Source of the DNA: Mycobacterium sp. 852013-50091_SCH5140682
GTDB taxonomy: Bacteria > Actinomycetota > Actinomycetes > Mycobacteriales > Mycobacteriaceae
Direction: 5' to 3'
Length of the DNA: 46,024 bases
NCBI RefSeq assembly: GCF_001665685.1
Contig: NZ_LZTB01000024.1
Span: forward strand, 1 to 46,024
The notes under the pieces were generated by a model. The model saw nothing but the letters and a program-made list of their open reading frames with translations. It had not been told where the DNA came from and made no database searches. The number at the start of each line of letters is the position of its first letter. Within the stretch, counting starts at the first letter, position 1. The position numbers and the translations under genes were made by a program. Of the stretch, positions 7,751-15,072 are shown in pieces.

Positions 7751-9451
7751 GAGCTGCTCGGCCAGGTCGGCGGCGGTGTCGGCGGCCGCCTCGGTGTCCC
7801 CGTCGTGTTCCAACGCCCAGCACGCCGCCAGGGTGCGGTAGGCGAGCTGCTCGGCGACCACCACCGTGGGCCACATGCGTTCGGCGGCAGCGCGTTGCGC
7901 GGCCGATCCGCCGACACCGACGTCGTACGCGGGCAGCATTCCCATGGCCTGCAGCTGCAGATCCCGGCGATCCGTTCGGGCCGGCGGTGAGATGACATCG
8001 CCGGCGGCAAGGTGCGCGATCACCGTGTCGACTGCGGCCAGGGTCGCCGAGATGGCAGCGGTGAGTCCGGCAGGCGGACGGCCACGTTCGGTCACCCAAT
8101 ACACGAAAAGTGCTACCGCACAACCGATCAGGGTGTCCCCGCCACGCGCCAGCAACAGCTGCCCGAGGTTGGCGACCGGAGCACCGCCCGACGCGATGGT
8201 CAGCGCCGCAGGCGTGATGAAGATGACGGCCAGGGTGTAGTTGCGCACCACGAACATCTCGATGGTGAACTGCAATGCGCCCAGCACCAAGGCCAACCAC
8301 GCTCCTTGTGGGTGCAGGGCCAGGATCGCTCCGGCAACGCCGAGCCCGAGCCAGGTGCCCAGCGTCCGTTCGACGCCGCGCTGGATGGTGCGCAGCCAAT
8401 CGAATCCCTGGTGCAGCATCAGCACCGCGGTCGCCATCGCCCAATATGCGTGGCTGATACCCAACGCGCCTGCGAAGGCGCCGGCGACCAAGACCGCGAT
8501 TCCGACGCGGGCGGCCAGTCGCAGCGAATTCGAACCCGGAGTCGCGGCCCGGCGCAACAACGCCGCCGCGCTCGGCCGCCCGAGCGGAACCCCTTCGGCG
8601 CCATGGTCGTCGACGAAGGCGTCGGCGGGCACGGTGGCCAGATGCCTGGCCAGCTCGGCCCCGTCGAACGGCAGCGGCCGGCCGGCGTCGGCGCTGCGCA
8701 TGGCCTCGGCGAACAACGCATGCAGCCGACGGTTGATCACCCGCAGGCGGTACAGCGTGTCATCGGGTTTGGGCTGCACCGGCTGATAGGTGACCAGCGT
8801 GATCCACGCGGTGTGCAACAGCGTGGCGGCCCGGTGCCGGGCGGACGCCTCGGCGGGCCGGTCACCGATGGTGTCGATGTACTCGGCGATCGCGGACGCG
8901 GCCGCGGTTACCGCGGCGCGCTCGGGGCCGCGCGGTCGCACGAGCGCTCCCGCCATGTGAACCACCCACGCGAACGCACCCCCGGCGAGCACCAGCGCCG
9001 CCAGGTGCAACGGTGACAGGTGGGTCGTGGCCACGCCGGTGCCCGCCGCGCACGCCAGCACGAACAGGTAGGCGCCAGGCGGCCCGACCGCCAGCGCGTT
9101 GCACACCAGTGCGGCAACCATCGCGATCACCGTCACCGTTCCCACCGCCAGCCACGGCGCCGCGGCCGCCCAATCCCCGAGTGCCACCGCGGCCGAGAAG
9201 CACAGCACCACCGTGCCCAGGTACATGCCGCGGTTGAGATAAGGCCTGCCGCTGCCGTACACCGACGTGAACCCACCGATGGTCGCGATCAGCCCGGCAG
9301 CGGTGTCGCCCACGGCCCAGCCGACCAGCACCGGGACCGCCATACACAGCCCCGCGCGCAGCGCGAAGAGAAAGCGTCGCGGGCCCCTGTTGAGCACGAA
9401 GACACTGCGCAGCGGATGGGAAACCGGTTTTGGTGCGGGCCGGTCTGGCAT
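7718..9451 (-). CDS. FUSC family membrane protein
   Basis: A 577-residue protein of the FUSC (fusaric-acid-resistance, aromatic-acid exporter) type. It shows the two-half plan of the family: about six hydrophobic segments in residues 20-175, a soluble middle part (about 175-320), then a second membrane block (about 320-450) with the RTIQRGVERTLGTWLG motif that marks the FUSC_2 domain, and a soluble tail. The transported substrate is unknown. The ATG at 9451 was chosen, with another in-frame ATG at 9463; the reading frame's farther start would run into the divergent fpg-like gene. No good ribosome site is seen, so the start is uncertain within these two. Confidence 0.82.
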   Translation of the reverse strand: MPDRPAPKPVSHPLRSVFVLNRGPRRFLFALRAGLCMAVPVLVGWAVGDTAAGLIATIGGFTSVYGSGRPYLNRGMYLGTVVLCFSAAVALGDWAAAAPWLAVGTVTVIAMVAALVCNALAVGPPGAYLFVLACAAGTGVATTHLSPLHLAALVLAGGAFAWVVHMAGALVRPRGPERAAVTAAASAIAEYIDTIGDRPAEASARHRAATLLHTAWITLVTYQPVQPKPDDTLYRLRVINRRLHALFAEAMRSADAGRPLPFDGAELARHLATVPADAFVDDHGAEGVPLGRPSAAALLRRAATPGSNSLRLAARVGIAVLVAGAFAGALGISHAYWAMATAVLMLHQGFDWLRTIQRGVERTLGTWLGLGVAGAILALHPQGAWLALVLGALQFTIEMFVVRNYTLAVIFITPAALTIASGGAPVANLGQLLLARGGDTLIGCAVALFVYWVTERGRPPAGLTAAISATLAAVDTVIAHLAAGDVISPPARTDRRDLQLQAMGMLPAYDVGVGGSAAQRAAAERMWPTVVVAEQLAYRTLAACWALEHDGDTEAAADTAADLAEQLSALGLPDQRQ

Positions 9452-9493
9452 GGATACCAGCATGCTCGGTGTCGGCCTGACACACTGGAAGGC

Positions 9494-10348
9494 GTGCCCG
9501 AGTTGCCTGAGGTAGAGGCCCTCGCCGACCACCTGCGTCGCCATGCCACCGGACGGGCGGTGACGCGCATCGACGTGGCCGCGCTGTCAGTGCTCAAGAC
9601 CTTCGACCCACCGGTGACGGCGCTGCACGGGCAGACCGTCACGGGGGCCGCCCGGTGGGGCAAATACCTGGGGCTGCAGGCCGGTGAGCTCTACCTGATC
9701 ACCCACCTGTCCCGCGCCGGGTGGCTGCGCTGGTCGGACAAGCTCTCGCCCACCCCGCTCAAACCCTCGGGCAAGGGGCCCATCGCGCTGCGCGTGCACC
9801 TCGAAGGGGAGGGCTTCGACCTCACCGAGGCCGGCACGCAGAAGCGGCTGGCGGTGTGGGTGGTGCGTGATCCGTCCGACGTGCCCCAGATCGCGGCGCT
9901 CGGGCCCGACGCGCTGGCATTGGATCAGGCCGCGCTGGGCGCCGCGCTGGCCGGCGAGAGCGGCCGCATCAAGAACGTGATCACCGACCAGAAGGTGATC
10001 GCCGGGATCGGCAACGCCTACAGCGACGAGATCCTGCACGTGGCCAAGCTGTCGCCCTTCGCGACCGCGGGCAAGCTCACCGAGGCGCAGTTGGCCGACC
10101 TGCACGATGCGATGATCTCGGTGCTCACCGACGCGGTGACCCGCTCGGTCGGGCAGCAGGCCGCAACGCTGAAGGGCGAGAAGCGGTCCGGGCTGCGCGT
10201 GCATGCCCGCACGGGGCTGCCCTGCCCCGTGTGCGGGGACACCGTGCGGGAAGTGTCCTTCGCGGACAAGTCTTTTCAGTACTGCCCCACGTGCCAGACC
10301 GGCGGCAAGGTGCTGGCCGACCGACGGATGTCGCGGCTGCTCAAGTAG
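9494..10348 (+). CDS. Formamidopyrimidine-DNA glycosylase / Nei family (Rv0944-type locus)
   Basis: A 284-residue base-excision repair enzyme that removes oxidised bases and cleaves at the abasic site. The N-terminus PELPEVEAL supplies the catalytic Pro and Glu right after the initiator. The helix-two-turn-helix with conserved IGNAYSDEIL, and a C-terminal zinc finger with CPVC and CPTC pairs, are complete. The GTG at 9494 is fixed by the need for Pro at residue 2. It lies at the position of M. tuberculosis Rv0944, which I recall as a short fragment, whereas this copy is full length. Fpg or Nei specificity cannot be decided from the sequence alone. It is divergent from the FUSC gene with about 40 bases between. 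Confidence 0.9.
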   Translation: MPELPEVEALADHLRRHATGRAVTRIDVAALSVLKTFDPPVTALHGQTVTGAARWGKYLGLQAGELYLITHLSRAGWLRWSDKLSPTPLKPSGKGPIALRVHLEGEGFDLTEAGTQKRLAVWVVRDPSDVPQIAALGPDALALDQAALGAALAGESGRIKNVITDQKVIAGIGNAYSDEILHVAKLSPFATAGKLTEAQLADLHDAMISVLTDAVTRSVGQQAATLKGEKRSGLRVHARTGLPCPVCGDTVREVSFADKSFQYCPTCQTGGKVLADRRMSRLLK

Positions 10349-10353
10349 CCGGA

Positions 10354-11124
10354 TCAGAACTTCGGCGCCCGCTTTTCCAGAAAGGCTTGGGTCCCTTCGT
10401 GGTAGTCGGGACCGAAGTAGACGTCTCGCCGAAGGCCGTGGAGGTATTCGAATGTCGCGGGATCGACCGGCACGGACTGGGCCAGCACTCGCAGGGATTC
10501 TTTCGCCGCCGCGACCGCCGCCGACGACCGCGTGGTGATGGTCCGCGCCATCGCGTAGACGGTGTCCTCCAATCGTTCTGCCGGCACGATCTGGTTGACG
10601 ATGCCGACCCGCTCGGCACGTTCGGCGCCGATGAGGTCGGCCGAGAAGAACATCTCCTTGACGACGTTGAGCGGCAGGCGGCTCATGAAGTTCACGAATC
10701 CGCCGACGTTGTAGGGCAAGCCGAGCTTGGCAGGCGTGATGGCGAACGCCGCAGTCTCGTCGCCGTACACCAGATCGCAGGCGATCACCAGATCACACGC
10801 ACCGCCCCACACCGAGCCGTGCACCATGGCGATGACCGGAGCGGGGAAGGCTTTGACCGCGCGCAGCAGTTGCTCAAGCGGGTCGCTGTAGGGCAGCGGA
10901 TCCACGTCGGCCACAGGCAGTTCCGCGACATCGTGGCCCGCTGACCACACCTTGCCCGCGGTCGCGCTGCGCAGCACCACCGCGCGGGCGTGTCGGGTCT
11001 TGAAATCGTCGAACGCAGCGATCGTTTCGGCGATCAGCTCAGCCGACAACGCGTTGCGTTTGGTGTCGCGGTCGAACGCGATGGTGCCGATAGCATCGGC
11101 CAGTGAGGTTTGGATGAGGGTCAC
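10354..11124 (-). CDS. Methylmalonyl-CoA decarboxylase-like enoyl-CoA hydratase family protein (ScpB-like)
   Basis: A 256-residue crotonase-fold protein. It resembles E. coli ScpB/YgfG closely along its length: KRNALS, VWSAGHDVAELP (oxyanion loop), MVHGSVWGGACDL, TPAKLGLPYN, and a C-terminal YHEGTQAFLEKRAPKF end. ScpB decarboxylates (R)-methylmalonyl-CoA to propionyl-CoA. The crotonase family also holds hydratases and isomerases, so the reaction is inferred from these signature segments. It starts 7 bases after the stop of a CoA-transferase gene and is surely co-transcribed with it, echoing the E. coli scpBC pair. The 3' end is convergent with the fpg-like gene. Confidence 0.82.
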   Translation of the reverse strand: MTLIQTSLADAIGTIAFDRDTKRNALSAELIAETIAAFDDFKTRHARAVVLRSATAGKVWSAGHDVAELPVADVDPLPYSDPLEQLLRAVKAFPAPVIAMVHGSVWGGACDLVIACDLVYGDETAAFAITPAKLGLPYNVGGFVNFMSRLPLNVVKEMFFSADLIGAERAERVGIVNQIVPAERLEDTVYAMARTITTRSSAAVAAAKESLRVLAQSVPVDPATFEYLHGLRRDVYFGPDYHEGTQAFLEKRAPKF

Positions 11125-11131
11125 GGCGCGC

Positions 11132-12451
11132 TCAGATCAGCGTGACTTTGCGTGCAGCGGCGGTCAATTCAGCCCGATGGTCGGGGTGCGCGATCGAGAT
11201 CAACGCGTCTGCGCGTTCCTTGGTCGACTTGCCCCGTAGGTTCACCGCACCGTATTCGGTCACCACCCATTCGACTTCCATGCGCGGATCGGTCACCATC
11301 GCGACCTTGGGGACGATCGTCGACACGGTGCCGTGCTTGGCCGTCGACGCCAGGGCGATGATCGACTTCCCGTTGCGGGCCAGCGACGCACCCTTGACGA
11401 AATCGAATTGGCCACCGGAGCCGCTGTATTCGTGGTCGCCGATGAACTCCGCGTTGACCTGCCCGTAGAGGTCGATCTCGATGGCGGTGTTGACCGAAAC
11501 GAAGTTGTCGTGGGCCGCGATGGTCCGGATGTCGTTGACGTAGGACGACGGGTAGCTTTCGAACGCCGAGTTGTCGTTCATGAAGGCGTAGGAATCCGTC
11601 GTGCCGAAGGCCACGGTGTATACGTGTTTGTGCGGCTGGAGGGATTTTCGGGCACCGGTGATGACGCCGTCGCGGATGAGGTCGGCCATGACCGGCGAGA
11701 AGAGCTCGGTGTGCAGGCCGAGATCGGCGTGCTTCTTGAGCGCCGAGGCCACCCCGGCCGGGATCTTGCCGATGCCGAGCTGGATGGTCGCGCCGTCGGG
11801 AACCATCGGAGCCACCAGGGCGCCGATCGCCAGCCCCTCGGCCGAGGGTTCGGCCGCGCCGGCCTCGATCAGCGGCACGTCGTTCTCGACGATCGAGGCC
11901 ACCTCGCCGACATGGATCTGCGACTGCCCGAAAACCCGCGGCATGTTGCGGTTCACTTCCACGATCAGCCGTTTGGCCCGGCGCGCGGCGACCGAGGCGA
12001 AGTCGTTGTTGGTGCCCAGCGAGAAGTAGCCGCCGCTGTCCATCGGCGACACCGTGACCATGAAGGTGTCGAGGTCGATGAATTCCTCGAACAATCGCGG
12101 GATCTGACTGAAATGCACAGGGACGAAGCTGACCAGCTTGTGTCCGCTCTGCACCTGTCGCCTGATCGTCGCGTGATCGGGATCGCCGACGAAAAAGCTG
12201 TGGGCGTCTACCTTTTCGATGACATCCTCGGCAAGCAGTGTCTTACCCAGCGGTTCCATGGCGATCTTGTAGTAGAGCCGGATGGGTCCCAGATCGCCGC
12301 TGCGCAGGCGGTCCGCGGTCGCGGCCAGCAGAGCCGGCGGCTGGCCGATCGCCATCCCGCATGACACGGTGGATCCGGTCGCGATGGCCGACACGGCGTT
12401 CTCGGCTGTTGTGAGTTTCGCGGCGTACAGCTCCGCAGCATTGACTGACAC
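11132..12451 (-). CDS. Acetyl-CoA hydrolase/transferase family CoA-transferase
   Basis: A 439-residue CoA-transferase, the length of 4-hydroxybutyrate/butyrate CoA-transferases. Seen motifs are IQLGIGKIPAGVASAL, GLHTELFSPVMADLI (Glu249 is at a likely position for the Glu that carries the CoA thioester), VNTAIEIDLYGQVNAEFI and the GSGGQFDFVKGA loop. It moves CoA between an acyl-CoA and a free acid; substrates might be succinate, propionate, acetate or 4-hydroxybutyrate. It heads an operon with the ScpB-like decarboxylase, which favours propionyl-CoA:succinate chemistry by analogy with E. coli scpC, although this protein is shorter than ScpC. The GTG start has AAAGGAG about 10-12 bases upstream. 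Confidence 0.85.
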   Translation of the reverse strand: MSVNAAELYAAKLTTAENAVSAIATGSTVSCGMAIGQPPALLAATADRLRSGDLGPIRLYYKIAMEPLGKTLLAEDVIEKVDAHSFFVGDPDHATIRRQVQSGHKLVSFVPVHFSQIPRLFEEFIDLDTFMVTVSPMDSGGYFSLGTNNDFASVAARRAKRLIVEVNRNMPRVFGQSQIHVGEVASIVENDVPLIEAGAAEPSAEGLAIGALVAPMVPDGATIQLGIGKIPAGVASALKKHADLGLHTELFSPVMADLIRDGVITGARKSLQPHKHVYTVAFGTTDSYAFMNDNSAFESYPSSYVNDIRTIAAHDNFVSVNTAIEIDLYGQVNAEFIGDHEYSGSGGQFDFVKGASLARNGKSIIALASTAKHGTVSTIVPKVAMVTDPRMEVEWVVTEYGAVNLRGKSTKERADALISIAHPDHRAELTAAARKVTLI

Positions 12452-12644
12452 CGGGGTGTGCTCCTTTGCTCAGAGCCGCCGTAGATAGCCGAAGTTGTAG
12501 CACGTCACGTCGGGCGGCGAGGCCATTTTTCCGATGACCGCCAGCGTCTTTCGCTTTCATCCCCGTCAATAAGCTCGATATCGTTGTCCTGCTCACCGAG
12601 CGCTGACAAGATTGCCCGAGAGTCCGCCTCAACGCTCGGATGCC

Positions 12645-14207
12645 ATGCGAGGGAAATTGACAGTCACCGCAGATCAGCCCACCTGGGTGTCGGGCACCGC
12701 CGCGACCATGACGATCCTCGCGACAGGGCTGGGCTCCAGCATCACCGCCGCGGACCCGGTGATCCTCTCGGCCAACATCTCCGCCGTACGCGCCGGTCTG
12801 CAGCTCTCGGCCGGTACCGCAAGCTTCGTCGCGAGCGTCGCCACGCTCACGCTGGCCGCGACCGTGCTGGGAGCCGGAGCGCTCGGCGACAAGTACGGCA
12901 TGAAGCGGATGTACACCATCGGTCTGTTGGGCACCGTGGTGTTCGGTGTCCTCGCCGCCGCAGCCCCCAACGCCGCCGTGCTGATATTCGCCCGCGCCGC
13001 GATCGGTGTGGCATTCGCGCTGCAGCTGGGTCTGTCACTTGCCATCATCAACGTGGTCTTCCCGCCGCCGCGCCGGGCGATCGCGATCTCACTGCATCTG
13101 GGCGCGAGTTTCGCCGTCGCGGTTCCGATGCCGGCCGTCGGCAGCCTGCTGGTTGCACACATCGGTTGGCGCACAGGCTTTCTCGTGGCCCCAGTGGTGG
13201 CGCTCATCGCTTTGGTGCTGCTCCTGCGGTACGTGCCCGAAACGCCGCGAGGTGCCCGCAGGCTCGACGTGCCCGGCCTGCTTCTGGTGGCGGCGGCACT
13301 GCTGGCCACGGTCTACGGTCTGGCACATCTGCAGGGCGGGCTGAATGCCACCGCCATCGCCTGTATAGCGTTCGGTCTTGCCGCGGGCGCCGGATTCGTC
13401 GCCTACGAACTGCGCACGCCCAGCCCCGCTCTCGACATGCGGATCTTCCGGTCCGGCGCGTTCGACGCCGCGGTCTTCGCCGGTGCCAGCTTCAATTTCT
13501 TGGGCGGTGGCATGACGATCCTGCTCGCGTTCTATCTCGTCTCCGTCCGTGACGAATCCTCCACTCTGCTGGGGCTTCTCATGGCACCCGCGGCGTTGCT
13601 GTCGGCACTCGGCGCGGCGGCGGCAGGCCGTGCGGCCGCGCGGGTGGGTGGCCGCACGGTGCTGGTCGCCGGGTTGCTCCTGCTGTTGGCCGGGTTGCTG
13701 GTCCTGACCAGGCTCGGAGAACACAGCCCCCTGTGGGTCCTGTTCGCGGCCGTCGCCCTCAACGCCGTCGGCGCCGCCGTCGCGGAGACAATCGAAGCCA
13801 CCATCATGCTCGAAACCGCTCCCGTCGAGTTGAGCGGCGCCGTCTCTGCGGTGAAAAGCGGTGTGGGCCAAGCTGCCTACTCCCTGGGGCCTGCGGTGTT
13901 CGCGCTGATCGGCACGACGGTGTTTCTGCACTCCGGCCGGGACAAGCTCGCCGGCGCCGGGATCACCGACGATCAGGCGCGTGAGGCGTTGAGGGCGGCG
14001 CATGGCGGCCCCGGCGCGGTCGGCGGCGCCAACGTTTTGGATCCGCAGCGGGCGCGGGAGATTGTGGCAGGGGCTCAGGCGAGCATGGTCGAGGCGATCC
14101 ATACGCTGGGCTGGATACTGACCGCAGTGCCCGTGGTGGCGATTGTCGTCGTGCTCGTCCTCGTGCGGCCACGGCCCAAAGACACCGGCACCGGAGACAT
14201 TTCTTGA
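12645..14207 (+). CDS. MFS transporter, DHA2 (14-helix) drug-efflux type
   Basis: A 520-residue membrane protein with about 14 hydrophobic segments, like EmrB/QacA proton-driven pumps. The loop GALGDKYGMKRMYT between helices 2 and 3 is the family motif A, and helix 5 holds a Gly/Pro-rich stretch (VAVPMPAVGSLLVAHIGWRTGF) resembling the antiporter motif C. A soluble insert near the C-terminus (about 430-480) precedes the last helix, as in DHA2 pumps. The substrate is unknown. The ATG at 12645 was preferred over a TTG at 12612. It is divergent from the CoA-transferase operon with 193 bases between; no regulator gene is adjacent. The promoter of the next gene overlaps its stop codon. Confidence 0.85.
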   Translation: MRGKLTVTADQPTWVSGTAATMTILATGLGSSITAADPVILSANISAVRAGLQLSAGTASFVASVATLTLAATVLGAGALGDKYGMKRMYTIGLLGTVVFGVLAAAAPNAAVLIFARAAIGVAFALQLGLSLAIINVVFPPPRRAIAISLHLGASFAVAVPMPAVGSLLVAHIGWRTGFLVAPVVALIALVLLLRYVPETPRGARRLDVPGLLLVAAALLATVYGLAHLQGGLNATAIACIAFGLAAGAGFVAYELRTPSPALDMRIFRSGAFDAAVFAGASFNFLGGGMTILLAFYLVSVRDESSTLLGLLMAPAALLSALGAAAAGRAAARVGGRTVLVAGLLLLLAGLLVLTRLGEHSPLWVLFAAVALNAVGAAVAETIEATIMLETAPVELSGAVSAVKSGVGQAAYSLGPAVFALIGTTVFLHSGRDKLAGAGITDDQAREALRAAHGGPGAVGGANVLDPQRAREIVAGAQASMVEAIHTLGWILTAVPVVAIVVVLVLVRPRPKDTGTGDIS

Positions 14208-14230
14208 CAGGTGTTTAACTCGGTTATCCT
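14204..14230 (+). promoter_or_regulatory. Promoter of the SDR gene, probably leaderless
   Basis: A perfect -35 box TTGACA at 14204-14209 and a TATCCT -10 box at 14225-14230 with a 15-base spacer. The A of the ATG at 14237 lies 7 bases after the -10 box, the expected transcription start, so the mRNA would be leaderless. The -35 box contains the TGA stop of the upstream MFS gene. Confidence 0.6.
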
Positions 14231-14236
14231 GCTGCC

Positions 14237-14986
14237 ATGACCCGCCAGAAGATCCTCATCACCGGTGCCAGCTCGGGCCTGGGCGCAGGCATGGCCCGGC
14301 AGTTCGCAGCCAAGGGCCGTGACCTGGCGTTGTGTGCGCGCCGCACCGACCGACTCGACGAACTCAAAGCTGAGCTGGCAGATCGTCACCCGCACATCAA
14401 GGTGGCGGTCGCGGCACTCGACGTCAACGACCACGAGGCGGTGCCCCGGGTGTTCGGCGAGTTGTCCGAGGAACTCGGCGGAATCGACCGGGTGATCGTC
14501 AACGCCGGGATCGGAAAGGGCTGGCCTCTGGGTGAGGGCAAGCCCTGGGCCAATAAGGCCACGCTGGAAACCAATCTCGTTGCAGGACTGGTACAGATCG
14601 AGTCGGCGCTGGAGATGTTCAAGAAGTCCGGTTCCGGGCACCTTGTGCTGATCTCGTCGGTGCTCGGCAACAGCGGCGTGCCGGGCGGCAAAGCGGCCTA
14701 CTGTGCCAGCAAGGCGGGCATGTCATCGCTGGGCGAGTCGCTGCGTGCCGAGTACGACAAAGGCCCGATCCGGGTGACGGTCATCGAGCCCGGCTACATC
14801 GAGTCGGAGATGACCGCCCAGGCGAACTCGACCATGCTCATGGTCGACAACGAGACCGGCGTGCGCGCGATGGTCGAGGCCATCGAGAAAGAGAAGGGCC
14901 GCGCCGTGGTACCGCGATGGCCGTGGGCTCCGCTGACCCAGGTGTTGCGGTTGCTGCCGCCCAAGTACACGAAGCGATTTGCGTAG
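14237..14986 (+). CDS. Short-chain dehydrogenase/reductase (Rv0945 type)
   Basis: A 249-residue classical SDR. The N-terminal TGASSGLGAGMA loop binds the dinucleotide, NAGIGKGW stabilises the fold, and the catalytic set is Ser (LISSVLG), Tyr and Lys in YCASK. Arg residues after the second strand (CARRTDR) suggest NADP(H) preference. It matches M. tuberculosis Rv0945 by position between the fpg-like gene and pgi. The substrate is unknown. No ribosome site precedes the ATG, which fits the leaderless promoter described separately. It is convergent with pgi and the gap holds a palindromic repeat. Confidence 0.9.
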   Translation: MTRQKILITGASSGLGAGMARQFAAKGRDLALCARRTDRLDELKAELADRHPHIKVAVAALDVNDHEAVPRVFGELSEELGGIDRVIVNAGIGKGWPLGEGKPWANKATLETNLVAGLVQIESALEMFKKSGSGHLVLISSVLGNSGVPGGKAAYCASKAGMSSLGESLRAEYDKGPIRVTVIEPGYIESEMTAQANSTMLMVDNETGVRAMVEAIEKEKGRAVVPRWPWAPLTQVLRLLPPKYTKRFA

Positions 14987-14994
14987 CGTTTCCC

Positions 14995-15053
14995 CGTGAG
15001 CAGGCGCGAAAGTCCCTGAAACGCGGCGTGTCGGGAGCTTTGATGTCTGCTCG
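14995..15053. repeat. Palindromic intergenic repeat, copy 1 (degenerate), bidirectional terminator candidate
   Basis: An imperfect inverted repeat: the left arm begins GAGCAGGCGCGAAAGTCCC, the right arm ends AGCTTTGATGTCTGCTC, and the loop contains ACGCGGCGTGTC. It aligns along its whole length with the element at 29141-29200 (same arm ends, same GGCGTGTCGGG centre). Both copies lie between convergent genes, here the SDR gene and pgi, where a two-way terminator is expected. Confidence 0.65.
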
Positions 15054-15072
15054 CCGGAGGTGGTGACCGCCG

